Shown here: positions 48,029 through 58,492 of the stretch, one piece after another
How the letters are laid out: every line of letters starts with the position of its first letter
Numbering within the stretch: position 1 is the first letter of the stretch
Source of the DNA: Sarcophilus harrisii
Taxonomy: Eukaryota; Chordata; Mammalia; Dasyuromorphia; Dasyuridae
DNA: 64,000 nucleotides
Assembly: GCF_902635505.1 (NCBI RefSeq)
Contig: NC_045429.1
Coordinates: 433,345,669-433,409,668, forward strand
Direction: 5' to 3'
Translations under genes and position numbers: made by a program
Notes under the pieces: model-generated
The model's database searches: none
What the model was told of the DNA's origin: nothing
Seen by the model: the letters and a program-made list of their open reading frames with translations, nothing else

Positions 48029-48187
48029 CTGCTTGAGCCGCTTGATCTCGTGTTCCAGTTCAATTTCCCGGGCTCTGGCATTGAATTCACTCATGCTAGA
48101 AGAGGAGCTTCGTCCCCGGCCAGGCCGCTCACAGTCCAGTTTATAAAGCTGGAGGTGTTCCAGCTCCTTCCTCAAGTCCTCAATGAG
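48029..48187 (-). CDS. RAB11FIP4: RAB11FIP4 exon, coiled coil with Ser-rich break
   Basis: Codes LIEDLRKELEHLQLYKLDCE, RPGRGRSSSSSMSEFNARAR, EIELEHEIKRLKQ (residues 385-437). The RPGRGRSSSSSM segment interrupts the heptads and is a likely flexible or phosphorylated hinge. Human carries a similar RPGRGRSASSG-type stretch. Donor GTGAGT, acceptor CTACAG. Phase 0 at both ends. Confidence 0.98.
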
Positions 48188-48690
48188 CTGTAGGAATGAA
48201 AACCCAAATAGGAAAAGTTCATTTCAATGCAACAAGCACTTATTATGCACCTATTGTACTCCATTCTACCAAGCACCAGGTATAAGATTAAAAAAAAAGT
48301 CTCTGCCTACTTAGAATTTTGTTCCACAAAACACGGGTAACTCAGCCTTATGAGGCTCATAGATTTAAAGAAAGATGGAGCCTGAATTTCTTCTCAGTCT
48401 CAATCTCCTCATCTGAAAAATGGGAATCGGAATTCTTAAGATTACTTCCTCCTAGAGCTGAATTACACAAAGAACTGAAAAGACCTGTAGGTTCAACCAC
48501 TCATTTTTACAGATGAGGAAACTGAGGTAAAAAGTGACTTATAGCTGCTACTTATAGCCACTAAGAGTCTCGGGTAGTATTCTAACTCAGGTTTTCCTGA
48601 TTCTGGGTTCCCTACACCCCAGGGTCTCACTCAGTGGGTTTCCTGAGGAGCCAGTGACTCGGGTGGCTGAGCGGTGACCCACTGACCCAC

Positions 48691-48828
48691 CTCCTGGGTT
48701 GCCTCTCGCTCCTTGTGGTATTCTATCCGGTTCTGTCGCAGCTTGTCCATCATCCGCTTGTACAAATCCATCTCGTCCTTCAGCCGGAGACTGGTATCTT
48801 CTAACCGGTCAGACATCCGCTGCCGCTC
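48691..48828 (-). CDS. RAB11FIP4: RAB11FIP4 exon, coiled coil
   Basis: Codes ERQRMSDRLEDTSLRLKDEM, DLYKRMMDKLRQNRIEYHKE, REATQE (residues 339-384). Human differs at only a few positions (RLEFQKE for RIEYHKE). Donor GTGGGT, acceptor TTTCAG. Phase 0 at both ends. Confidence 0.97.
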
Positions 48829-49095
48829 CTGAAACGGGGGAGACACCCGCCATTATTCAGAGACAGGGCACTGATGCTGATAGAAATGGGGAAGCGGAAG
48901 GGGAGAAAGTCCACCAACATCCAAGCCTCTGGGTTGGGTGACCCCTCAACCCATCCCCCCCCACTTCCATACCAGATCCTGCCTTGTCTGCACCAAGAAA
49001 CAACCGCCGATTTCCAAAACACCAAAGTCAGGAGGGAAATATTTGGGAATTGAGGTAATGTAAAAACGCAGACAAAAATTATTAAAATTCCTTAC

Positions 49096-49177
49096 CTCAT
49101 CTAATTTCTCCGTTTGGGACTTGAGACGGGTCACCGTGGTCCTTAATTCTGTGTTTTCTTCTTCTAATTGTTGTACC
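49096..49177 (-). CDS. RAB11FIP4: RAB11FIP4 exon, coiled coil
   Basis: Codes VQQLEEENTELRTTVTRLKS then QTEKLDE (residues 312-338), identical to human as I recall it. Donor GTAAGG, acceptor CTGCAG. Enters in phase 2, leaves in phase 0. Confidence 0.97.
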
Positions 49178-50439
49178 CTGCAGGAAGTGGGGGGCAAGAG
49201 GGAAAATCAAGGTCATTTTCACTCATGGACTCGAACTCCAGAATTTAGACCCTAAACTTGACTTCCTTCCAGAAAAAAGCCAAATGCCTAAAACAACAAA
49301 CATCTAGCTTTGGGTTTAATGGGTCAGGCTCTCAAATCAAACTATCATTTTTTCAATGCTGTATCTGCTTTCATTTTTCTCCAAAAAGTCACCTCTTTCA
49401 AGAAATTGTTTCTGATTCCAGCCCTTTCCTGCCTCAGTCTTTGCTCCGGACTTGGAGCACTCTTCACAAGTTATATTACATCCTCCTAGATCCCCCCGAA
49501 TATGTCTTCTCCTTGGGGGTCTCCCTGATGTCTCACTGGTGCAGCTCAAAAGCAATGCTGACTCTGTCAAGGATCTATCAAGCTGGGAAGACTTCTTGGA
49601 CAGACCAGGTCAGAGAATCAGCCACTCTAAATTCAACCAGGTTTATTCCTGACATGGCCAAGGGAAATTTATTTTTTAAGACCCAGAAACTCAGAGTAAC
49701 CATTTATTAAAGTAGGATTTTGTCAAAAGTTGGTACAATCTGCCCCAATGAAGTGTGTGCACTGATTCATTGATCCTGGAGGTACTAAAGGAATTATGCA
49801 GGTCCTTAAACTCCAGCAAAAGGAGGAACTGTGTCTGACAACCATCTTTGTATCAACACCCCAGCAGTCTGCAGACATAAGAAAGGGAAGGTTGTTTGCC
49901 CTCAGCCACACAGCAAGTCAGTGGCTACTCTGGGACCAGAACTGTGGATTCCCTGATTTCAGTTCAGAGATTTCCTTCCATCACTGCCTCTTACCAAGAG
50001 GTCAGGAGGGAGCAGCATACTGCTGGGACTAAGAGCACAACAGAAACTCTTGGAAACCAGCCTTCAGGGTGGAAATTAAAAATAGGATCTGGGTTGTTAA
50101 AGTAAATAAACAAATCCATCAGTTCTCAGGGGCACAATTTGCGCTAGGTACCTAGGGGACATGGGGGAGATGCAGCTCTCCAACTTGAAATCCTGGTCCA
50201 CCATAACTGTTTCTCCAGAGTTGTTATGGAAAGACCCAGGAGATTGTATGTTGGACTTAGGAGAACCTGAGTTCAAATCCCACTTCTCACACTTCCTAGA
50301 TGGGAGATGTAAGGGAATTACTTAACCAGTGACTCTTCAGAGTTGGGATTTAAATCCAGATCCTCTAATTCTAAAGAGAATGTTTGTTCCCCTATATCAT
50401 GGTTTTTCCATCAAAAAAAATTAATTCTTTTTAAACTTT

Positions 50440-51020
50440 ATTATTCTCGGGTTTTTTTGGCCTGCAACATAGAGATGTTTTGCATGGATGCACATGTATA
50501 ATTATATCAAATTGTTTGCCTGTTCAAGGTGGAAGGGAGAGAATCTGGAACTCAATTTTTTTTTAATGTTAAAAATTTTTGTTTAAATGTACTTGAACAT
50601 TTTTTAAAAGTATTAACTTTACTCAATTGTATTGCTTCCTATTTGCAAAAACAAAAACTTGACCTCAAAACCCAAACATTTAACTTTGCACATGATGTGA
50701 CCACATCATTTAAAAAGAATACTTCTTAGTAGAAACAATTTGTTTTTAACTCTTGATATGGTCAGAATTGAATATGACCACAACTCTGTCAAAGTTCTTT
50801 TGAGTCAAAACAATTTTAAAAGCCCGAATTTCTCCAACCAAAGAAATGAACTCACCACGCCGCCAACGAACTTGTAAAAGCACACTGCCCACCTCCCAAT
50901 AGAGAGAGAGCAAGAAATTTGTTTTGCTTGACTATGTATATTTATTTGTTAGCAAGTTTGTTTTTCTTTTTTCAAAGTGGGATGAGAAAATAATTTTGCT
51001 CACTGAAAAAAAAGTTAAAT
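50440..51020 (+). mobile_element. Two LINE (L1-like) 3' ends
   Basis: The first piece reads gttttgcatggatgcacatg, tataattatatcaaattgtt, ggaactcaattttttttt. The second (50,915-51,015) reads ttgttttgcttgactatgta and gtgggatgagaaaataattt, matching 6,755 and 30,965. A-rich ends. Confidence 0.6.
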
Positions 51021-51562
51021 TTTTAAAGGTTTTTTTGAGGCATTTTGGGGGCTGTGGCCACTTTTATCTGAAATCTACACGACCGTACCGTTCAAAGCCC
51101 CATAATAATTTCTAAAAAGGAAAGGACATTTAGGAATTTCTGCAACAGGATCTTCATTCAGGGGCACAAATTGAACTCAGGCCTTAGGATTCAAAGCAGA
51201 GAAGTCTTTGCTCTATAGCACGCTGTCTCTGATGGGTGAGATGAGTAAGGAGTAGCAGGTACAACCCTCACGCTGGCTTCTCTATCTGGCATCAGGAAAG
51301 CAGGAGCTGGTTGGGAAGAGACCAGACTGTCTTTGCCAACATCAATCAGTCTACCCAGGGATGGGACAAGGTTTGGAGGCTCCAGCATGAGATGACAGAG
51401 GAGAGACTTCAGGCTGTGCTTTGTGCAGAAGACTAAAGGCTGCTCTTTTCAGCATCAAAGGCAACCCACAGAGAGAGCACCCGAGGCAGCTTCTAGCCCT
51501 CTTCAGAAGGTCTGCCCTCCTAATATCCCACCTGGGGAACCAGAGAACTTTAGAACTGAGGG

Positions 51563-51705
51563 AACATGTAGCGCCACCCCCTCATTTAAAATGTGAAAAA
51601 ATAAAAATGCAGAAAATGAAAGCACTCACTCAAGGTCCCATATCACGAGTGCTTTCCGATTTACAATCTGATGGGGGAGACAGCATGAAAGCTGATATAT
51701 ATGTG

Positions 51706-51756
<51 letters not shown>

Positions 51757-52090
51757 GTATACATATACATACATATATATATATGTATATATATATACGT
51801 ATACATATACATACATATATATATCAAGGTCTATACAGTATAACTAGGAGATAATTAACAGAGGGAAGGCTCTGGAATGGGGGAACATTTAGCCCCAGCC
51901 CCCTCATTTGAAACATGGAGAAATAAAAATGCAAAAAAATGGAAAGCATTCACTCAAGGTCCCATACCATGAGTGCTTTCAGATTTACAATCTAATGGGG
52001 GAGACCGCATGAAAGCTGGTATATATGAAAATCAAGGTCTATACAGGATAAGTAGGAGATAATTAACTAAGGAAAGGTTCTGGAATTAAG
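51563..52090 (+). repeat. Tandem duplication, two copies, one with expanded TA tract
   Basis: Copy 1 (51,563-51,877) and copy 2 (51,878-52,090) share, in order, gggaacat, ccccctcattt, actcaaggtcccata, gagtgcttt, gatttacaatct, atgggggaga, gcatgaaagctg, atcaaggtctatacag and ggagataattaac. Copy 1 carries about 130 bases of TA/ATGT repeat (51,695-51,822) where copy 2 has only ggtatatatgaaa. The unit itself resembles a LINE2/THER-type repeat. Confidence 0.9.
51695..51822. repeat. (TA)n/(TATG)n microsatellite
   Basis: Long TA run with ATGTATAC variants. Spurious Tyr/Ile open frames cross it. Confidence 0.95.
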
Positions 52091-52777
52091 AGGGGCTGGG
52101 GAAGGCTTCCTGTAGGAGGTTGGATTTTAGTTAGGATTTAAAGGAAGCCAGGGTGGTCAGTGTGGAGGGGGACAGACAGAGAAGCTGGCCAGGGCCAAGA
52201 GATGGCGGGTCTCCGTGGGACAGCCAGGAGACTCTCGCTGCATCCAAGAGAATGCATCAGGAGTAAGGTGAGGTTGAAAGAAATACTACCAGCCCCACAG
52301 GTGGATTTTCCTGATTTAAATTGGCCCAGGGAGCTACCCTGTAAGTGAGCTCCACAGCAGAGAAAGCCCTGTCCTGGGCATGAGGAGAGCATTGTAGGGC
52401 TCTGCCCCCAGTGTACCCAGGTGCCCTTGAAAAAGTCATTTCCCAGGCTCTAAAATGAGGGTATTATTGGTTTCTTCTTAACTTACACGGACAGGGCGAG
52501 GATTCACTGGATCATAAATGTAAGGGAATTTTAAGTTCCGAGCATTCTTATCACTACTAGAATGTAAACTCTGATGCCTCAGTTTTCTCATCTGTAAAAT
52601 GGAGCTAATGCATACGGTCCCTATCTCACCGAGTCACTGTGAAGTATTTTTGCTAATCTTTAATCACTGTATCAATGGCATTATTGATTTCACCCAGTAT
52701 TCAAAACATCATTTGTGGGACTGACAAGGCACAGATTCACCGAAAGCCACAGAGGGGTGAGACGCGCACGGGCGCAC

Positions 52778-52918
52778 CTTGTGTTGAGCAGCTCGATCTC
52801 GGTGCTTTTTTCCTTTTCAAGCTTGCTGAACAATTCCCGATGCCGTCTGATCTCCTCCTCCAGGGTCTGCTCTGCTGTTGTCTCCTGGTCTTTCATGATC
52901 TCTTCCAGCTCATGTACC
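52778..52918 (-). CDS. RAB11FIP4: RAB11FIP4 exon, coiled coil
   Basis: Codes VHELEEIMKDQETTAEQTLE, EEIRRHRELFSKLEKEKSTE, IELLNT (residues 265-310) with split Arg codons at both borders. Strong heptad pattern, charged. Donor GTGCGC is non-canonical after +2 but the in-frame join to the next exon is clear. Phase 2 at both ends. Confidence 0.96.
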
Positions 52919-53060
52919 CTGCAGAGGGGCAGCCACTGGGGTCAAAGGGGCTTCTGACGGCGACGTGCTCTCCGCCACCCTCTTGCCATCACCCCCCAGG
53001 ACAGCCTGGCAGCCTCCCTCCTCCCAACTTCCCAGGAAGGGGAGGCAGCTATGAAAATAC

Positions 53061-53164
53061 CTGTGGACAAGCTGTGTGTTTTCTTGCTTTAATTTGCTCT
53101 TCAGATCTCCGTTAGTCAGACTGTCATTTTCCAGTTCGGTCACCTTTTTCTCCAGGAAGCTCAC
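53061..53164 (-). CDS. RAB11FIP4: RAB11FIP4 exon, coiled coil
   Basis: Codes VSFLEKKVTELENDSLTNGD then LKSKLKQENTQLVH (residues 230-263) plus two bases. Heptads are visible in FLEKKVTELEND and LKSKLKQENTQL. Acceptor TATAG directly before GTGAGC; this GTGAGC resembles a donor but is coding, as the human protein shows (EKVSFLEKK). The real donor GTATTT is rather weak. Confidence 0.95.
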
Positions 53165-53487
53165 CTATAAAAGGGGAAAAACGGAGCGGATGGATTTAGG
53201 GGACAGAGCGTTGCAGGCTTGGATGTGGCAGGTCCCCCTTGTGGGATTGTACAATTATGTGTCTACCCTCTCCCAACCCACCTCCCAGTCAAACACCCAG
53301 TAGGTGCTTGATAAGTTTTCCTGCTGAACTGATGGATTTCCCTAGGAACTTAGTGCCCCGGGGGTTTCAGTGGGTTGGGTTATCACGGTTAACATCTGTA
53401 GCCCCTTCCACGTCCCACCTCATCTCGCAAGGGGAATAGTTCAGATCCTCTTCAGAAGCCCCCAGAGCCCTGCAAAGGGGCCCTTAC

Positions 53488-53587
53488 CTTTTCTGTGAGG
53501 TCATTATCGCAAGAGTCAATGCTGTCCCGGAACAGGTCCTCGGTGCTGCCGTTACTGCTGCTGAAGTTGCTGTTGTGCATGAGTTGT
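53488..53587 (-). CDS. RAB11FIP4: RAB11FIP4 exon
   Basis: Codes QLMHNSNFSSSNGSTEDLFR then DSIDSCDNDLTEK (residues 197-229). Ser/Asn-rich, then acidic. Donor GTAAGG, acceptor CACAG. Enters in phase 2 and leaves in phase 0. Very close to human. Confidence 0.97.
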
Positions 53588-54061
53588 CTGTGAATGTCAA
53601 AGTGGAAGTTTCTTAAGAGCAGGAAAGAGTTTTTCTTTCTTAGCATAATTAAGGCTAGAGATGGAGACTGGGCCTGTGACTTCCTCGGTTAGGGAACTGC
53701 TTGGAGAGGAAAATACTCCCCAGTCTTAGAGTTGTCAGAGGCACCAAGATACTGAGGCGACTGGTCCTGTCCAAGGTCCCACTTCCAGGTGGGGAACTCG
53801 TGTTCTCCTGGCCCTGAAGCTCGTCCTCCAATTACTGTTCCATTATGTGTGGGTGCCCACTTAAGAGTATCTGCTTGAAGTTTATGCATGAGATTGGGGA
53901 TGGCAGAAGGGGCAGCTTTTATGTGTGAGGAAAGCTTCCCCGTCAGCTGTGGGATGGCATTGGGGGTATATCCAATCCTTGGATGGATATAGCCATGAAG
54001 GTCTAAAGCCACCAAGCCAATGAATGAATAGACCATCTCTACAGTCCCATGCCTGGAAGTT

Positions 54062-54220
54062 ATTTTTCCTTTCATTATATGGTGCTGCAGTGGATAGAGC
54101 ACCATCCCTGAAGTCCGGAGGACCTGAGTTCAAATCCAGCCTCAGACACTTAACACTTCCTACCTGTGTGACTCTGGGCAAGTCACTTGACCCCTCAGGG
54201 TTTGCCTCAGGGGAAAAAAG
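54062..54220 (+). mobile_element. Marsupial tRNA-like SINE, full head
   Basis: Clear copy: ggtgctgcagtggatagagc, accatccctgaagtccggag, gacctgagttcaaatccagc, ctcagacacttaacacttcc, tgtgtgactctgggcaagtc. Intronic, antisense to RAB11FIP4. Confidence 0.93.
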
Positions 54221-54497
54221 ATTGTTCTATATTTTTATGAACACAGTAAAACTAAGGAATTCAAAAGACCCTACGTGTTTGGTGCCACAAATATTCCTGA
54301 ACCAATCATCAAAGATTTAGAGGTGGCAGGAACCTTTAGTGGTCACCTTGCCCAAGGTGCTCATTTTTATATATGATGAGATAAGAGAGCCGAAAGGTCC
54401 TGGGATGGACACATATTCACACAGGTGGTCAGTGTCTCAAATACAAGTGCTTTTTCTCCATATCACAATCTTGAAAAACCTTACTATATCATAAATA

Positions 54498-54604
54498 AAC
54501 CTTAAAAAGCTAAAATAACCTTTAAAAAAACCTTTTAGAAAGGAAAAAAAAAATTGATAACCTTAAAAAGCTAAAATAATCTTTAAAAAAGACTCTCAGA
54601 AAGG
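54498..54604 (+). repeat. Direct repeat, period 61 bp
   Basis: AACCTTAAAAAGCTAAAATA begins at 54,498 and again at 54,559, and both copies run about 46 bases to AGAAAGG. Two copies only. Confidence 0.85.
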
Positions 54605-55172
54605 CCAAATGGATGGGATGAAAGAACCAGCCTGTGTATACAGTGGAATGGGAGGTGATCATCTATTATTAAAAAATATTCTTTTCTTTTCCCCTTTTTA
54701 AAATTCTTTGATGGTAATGAAAAACTTCTCTAGGAAAGAATATTTTAAGAATAACATCAATAAAAATTTACTTAAGCAAATAAACTAAAGCAAACTTCAT
54801 ATTTTAACAGAGGACCATAAACCCCTTGAGGACAGGGGCTGTGGATCCACCCCACAGGGCCACACTCAAGAGTTTGTGATGTTCCTGGCTAAGTGTCAGT
54901 GTTCCCATGGCAGTTTTCTCACTTGGGGCTCTTCTAGTCTAGGGGAACTGAATCAAGGCTGGTTTTTTGTGTGGCTGTCAGGAGAAAAAGGCACAGGCTT
55001 CTGTTGGACAATTACCCTTTGGAACGTCCATCCCGTCAACTGTTAAGTTTCTGTGGGTGCAGCCTGAGGTTGGGACAGAGGAATTAGGGGAAGGAAGAGG
55101 GGCTGCCAGGAGCCACACAGATAAGTAGAAACAAAGACTCAGAGAAACCAGAAAAGGTGGACAGGGTCTTAC

Positions 55173-55208
55173 CGTCCGAATGCTGTGCTAGAGATCTTCC
55201 GGTTAGGG
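55173..55208 (-). CDS. RAB11FIP4: RAB11FIP4 micro-exon (36 nt)
   Basis: Codes (S)PNRKISSTAFG(R), 12 residues in effect. Donor GTAAGA and acceptor CTCTAG are both good. Phase 2 on both sides, and the length is a multiple of three, so it can act as a cassette. The human protein has the same residues at this place. Confidence 0.95.
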
Positions 55209-57334
55209 CTAGAGGAGAGGAAAGAATACATCATTGGAACCAGCTTTACTCTTAAATAGAACATGGCAAAACAAAAATCTCATTCAAGATAAAGGATTTT
55301 TACTGGGGGAAGAGGGAGGAAGGAGGTACATCACAAATATTATGTTGAGTCTTGAAACAACCCAGGGAGGAAAGGTAGGGGAAACCTACTTATCCTTCTG
55401 TTTATTTTAAATAAATTGGGATTGTATTTGCTATTCCACGAACCCTCCTCTGTGCTTTCCAAGCTCTTGCCTGAACACTCTCTTCTCATCTCAGCACAAG
55501 AAAAGCTCATTTCCCACTTTCTCCCTGGTCAATCACAGCTGGCCAGGCCCGCAGCTACTTACAGGTCAAGAATCTTAGCTTAAATCTTATATCCTAAATT
55601 GGGGAGTATAGATTTTGTGCTAGAAATGGGCCTAGCGGCCATCTAGTTCAATATTATATTGAAGGAGGAGAAGAAGTTCAATATTATAGAAGGAGGAGGA
55701 AAACTGAGGTCCAGGCAGATTGAAGCCGGAAGGGACCTCCCGGGTCACTTTGTCCAAACCTTCATTATATGGAAGAAATGAATCCCAGAGAAGTCAAGTG
55801 GCCATACAGCAATGCTGGGATTCAAATCAAAGTCATTGGACCTTCCACGCTCCGGAAGTCCCACCGGAGGGACCAAGCATCCCGCTGGTTGGGTAGACAC
55901 AATCCCTTATTTGGCCCAGGACGGGAGAGGGTGGGAACAAGGGTCTCATTCATGTTCCTTCGGGTCACGGCTGGATCCCTCTTTGGGGTCAATGCTTGCT
56001 CACCTGTTAGCCTTAAGATTTTTTAGCCTGGTTTCCAAATCATTCAGCAGACTGATCTTCTTACAGCACTGGGAGCAGTAGACATCCAGCAGTTCGCTAT
56101 TGTAGACGTGCCTCGTTTTTCTAGGGGTCTGTCCTGCACTGTTTGTGGGTGGGAAGAATATAACTTTACTTATCATCTGCCTGGGCTAACTGGTCACTAT
56201 ATCCTCCTGAGCTGAGGTCCCAAGGAAACCCACAACCATGAGAAAAATAAACAGCAGCAGGAACTGTAATACTTTTCCAGTTTGCAAAAGCAGACTTAAC
56301 AAATGCAAATACACATTGCGATCTGCCTCCCACAACCTTGCGGGGTATATTTTACGTGTATAGTTATTATCACAAGCTCCATATTATAGGTAAGGAAATT
56401 TAATATAATCATGCTGAGGTTCACAACACGGGCAAATGTCTGGGATTGGATTGGAACCAATTCTGCTGACTCCAAATTGAGTGAGTGCACTTCAGGAATG
56501 TCTGAGAACTGCTGAAAGCAATTCAATGACAGAAATCACTTCTGGTATTAGATCTAGAATCATCACAATATCGTAAAAATAGGGAGAAAAGTAGGTTGAG
56601 ACCCATTTAAAGGCTAGGAAGATCAAGGTCTGGGGCCGAGGTAAGACTCCGTCTCTAGTATTTCACTCTTGCCTCTCAGCAATTTCCCCAGATAAATCTG
56701 AATTGGTCTCTTACCCAAGCCCGAGACTTGGGGAAAGGGAGGAGGAGAAGGGAGGAAGGTTGGCGGAGACAGAAAAACAGACATCAGTAGTTCACAAAAA
56801 CTGTCACACAGAGTCAGGTCTTCCTCTTGCTCCCAGTCGCTAGGGAGGAATGTCCACCGCAGAAAGAACTAGGGCAGGAAGATGACCAAGCCTAAGACCC
56901 CTGACTTAGAGCCAGTAAATATTTAACAATTGGCTCTAAAGAGTGGGAGGGAGGTCTGCAGGACACAATGCTTCACTAAACAATGCAAAACTTAACCTAA
57001 TAAATCAAGCCCTGATTTGCAGGGTTACTGATTTATGAGATGCAAATTCTCCCACTGACAACTGAACAGTTGCTGAGAGCTGGCTCAAGTGGATCCCAGC
57101 TTAGAGCCCAGGCTGCTAGCTGAAGTTCTCAAATGAGGTGGGATGGTCAGCCTGTCGGTTGGTCAACAAGCATTTATTAAGCGCCGAGTTCGGGCCAGAC
57201 ATCAGGCTACCTCTCCAAGAGCAGTTCTGCCCTATTTTCCTTGGTATAAAACCACCAAATTGCTCCCCCATCTCTCCTCTGAACCCCAAACCCTAGCCAA
57301 GTCCCATTTCCCACCCCAGACCCACAGCAGCCAC
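55209..57334. other. Introns on both sides of the Cys-cluster exon
   Basis: Intronic DNA at 55,209-56,003 and 56,139-57,334. Only worn MIR-like pieces (about 55,720-55,830 and 56,270-56,480) are visible. A LINE2-like word (caacaagcatttattaagcg) occurs at about 57,163. Confidence 0.5.
56004..56138 (-). CDS. RAB11FIP4: RAB11FIP4 exon with Cys cluster
   Basis: Codes residues 139-183: AGQTPRKTRHVYNSELLDVY, CSQCCKKISLLNDLETRLKN, LKAN. It holds a compact C-x2-C-C motif just before the heptad-like LLNDLETRLKNL that opens the coiled coil. Donor GTGAGC, acceptor AAACAG, phase 2 at both ends. Conserved with human apart from a few substitutions. Confidence 0.96.
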
Positions 57335-57526
57335 CTGGAAGACACAGAAGACCCCAGGTCGGAATACACATTAGTTCGAGTTTCATCATCAGGACATGGG
57401 CTGCTGGGGTTAAACTCCACATCTTCCCCTTCCCCGTAGTCTTCAAATTGCTCTTCATTACTGATGAGAGAGGCTGTCGAGTGTGTGGAGAGATCCGATG
57501 ATGCAGATGGATTGGGGATAAATGAT
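57335..57526 (-). CDS. RAB11FIP4: RAB11FIP4 exon
   Basis: Codes residues 75-138: SFIPNPSASSDLSTHSTASL, ISNEEQFEDYGEGEDVEF, then a stretch with PCPDDETRTNVYSDLGSS that is nearly identical to human. Donor GTGGCT, acceptor TCTAG, phase 2 at both ends, so skipping would keep the frame. Ser/Thr-rich and acidic, so likely a flexible, phosphorylatable linker before the coiled coil. Confidence 0.96.
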
Positions 57527-57859
57527 CTAGAAGACCAAGAAAAGCACTTTTAGAAACTTTTGACATTTAAAGGCCTTCCCAAGGTGGTTCCGAGCCTCCT
57601 CTCCAAACTCAGTGCAAGGTCCTCCCTGTGAGGAACTGGTCTGGAAGCCAGGAAGACCCGGATTGATCGGACTCCAACATAGCTGGAGATTCCCCGACCT
57701 GTCTGGGGCCAAAAACAAGACTGAGAGCAGCCTGGAGGGAATAAGCAGGAGAGCCAGATTTCACAAAACCAGAGCTTACACTCCAGTGGGGGGGCAGCTC
57801 CATTCTTTAGCTCACCAGGTGCTCTTCCTAGCTCCAAATCATCCAAAGCTGGCTGCAAA

Positions 57860-58268
57860 ATAGGGTCAGGAGGGCCCAGCCGTATGACCCTAGACAAGTC
57901 ACCTAAGATGTCTGCCTCAGTTTCCCTAACTGTAGAATGGATATATTAATAGCACTTATGTCACAGAGTGGCTGAAAAGGAACAAAATGGATATAATAAC
58001 AGAACTTATCTCACAGAATGCCTGAAAAGGAACAGATGAGATATGAAGTACTTGGCCAGGGTATTTATCCAGAGATAAAGGCTTATTCCCTTCCCCTCCT
58101 TCCTTCAAATGGCATTAACCCCACCCCACCCCAATTTCCCAGCACCAGCTGTTTATCCATCACCTCACAGCATGAAAAAGAAGGAGGGAACATCACCAGC
58201 TGGAACCTGACTAGGAGAGGCTGTCGCGGGTCTTGGAGAAGTTCTTCTGGCCCCGATGTGGGACTTAC
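57860..58268. other. Intron of RAB11FIP4 with MIR-like text
   Basis: A MIR-like piece at 57,870-58,070 (tatgaccctagacaagtcac, ctcagtttccctaactgtag). It includes a short local duplication of about 60 bases: gaatggatatattaatagca...cttatgtcacagagtggctg is repeated as aaatggatataataacagaa...cttatctcacagaatgcctg. Confidence 0.6.
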
Positions 58269-58492
58269 TTGTCACCTGGAAGAAAGAGGCCTCCAAGAAC
58301 TCCATCCTTCTCCTCTCCCGGACTCATGTCGGATACTTCCAGACTCGGGGCACTGTCAATGGCGCTGTCCATGTCCGATTCATGAAGGACTTCAGGCTGG
58401 GCCAGTGTCATGGCCTCGTCCTCGGGAAAGAGGTAGGATTCTCCGAGGGCGTTTTCACTATCCACGTAGGCAGGGTCCTGGATTTCACTGCC
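58269..58492 (-). CDS. RAB11FIP4: RAB11FIP4 exon (acidic linker), first in window
   Basis: Codes residues 1-74 of the visible part plus two bases of the next codon, beginning GSEIQDPAYVD and ending GGLFLPGD(K). The acceptor is AG before GGC, phase 0, and the donor is GTAAGT. The stretch is acidic and low in order (YLFPEDEAMTLAQPEVL, SPGEEKDGVLGG). In human it follows the EF-hand region, and the piece KDG(V/G)LGGLFLP(G/E)DKS is shared. It is the least conserved exon here. The preceding exon should end with a complete codon and lie beyond base 64,000. Confidence 0.93.

Larger units (their letters stand above)
49178..52777. other. Intron of RAB11FIP4
   Basis: 3.6 kb. It contains a LINE2-like piece (about 49,400-49,560), a MIR-like piece (50,240-50,340), two LINE 3' ends (50,440-50,600 and 50,905-51,020), the tandem duplication with TA microsatellite (51,563-52,090), an unresolved old repeat (52,090-52,180) and a MIR-like tail near 52,575-52,660. 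Confidence 0.65.
53588..55172. other. Intron of RAB11FIP4
   Basis: 1.6 kb. Contains the SINE at 54,062-54,220 and the short direct repeat at 54,498-54,604. The rest is unassigned. Confidence 0.6.
34520..58492 (-). other. RAB11FIP4: RAB11FIP4 gene body, partial (12 exons; upstream exons beyond the window)
   Basis: RAB11FIP4 is a class II Rab11-family interacting protein. It dimerises through a coiled coil and binds Rab11 and Arf GTPases to act in recycling-endosome traffic, including delivery to the cleavage furrow. Twelve exons join in frame to 523 residues ending NPSILEIKN. The human protein is about 637 residues, so roughly 114 N-terminal residues (EF-hand region) are encoded to the right of base 64,000. 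All donors are GT and all acceptors AG. The YMDKIILAILDHNPSILEIK end fits FIP4 better than its paralogue FIP3, as I recall their sequences. The downstream tRNA-Thr-CGT and miR-193a also match the human RAB11FIP4 neighbourhood. The left end assumes the poly(A) signal at 34,540-34,545. Confidence 0.93.

Noticed and set aside
53150-53164. GTGAGC directly after an AG on the minus strand, looking like a splice donor
   Set aside because: The in-frame join and the human protein (EKVSFLEKK) show GTGAGC is coding VS at the start of the exon.
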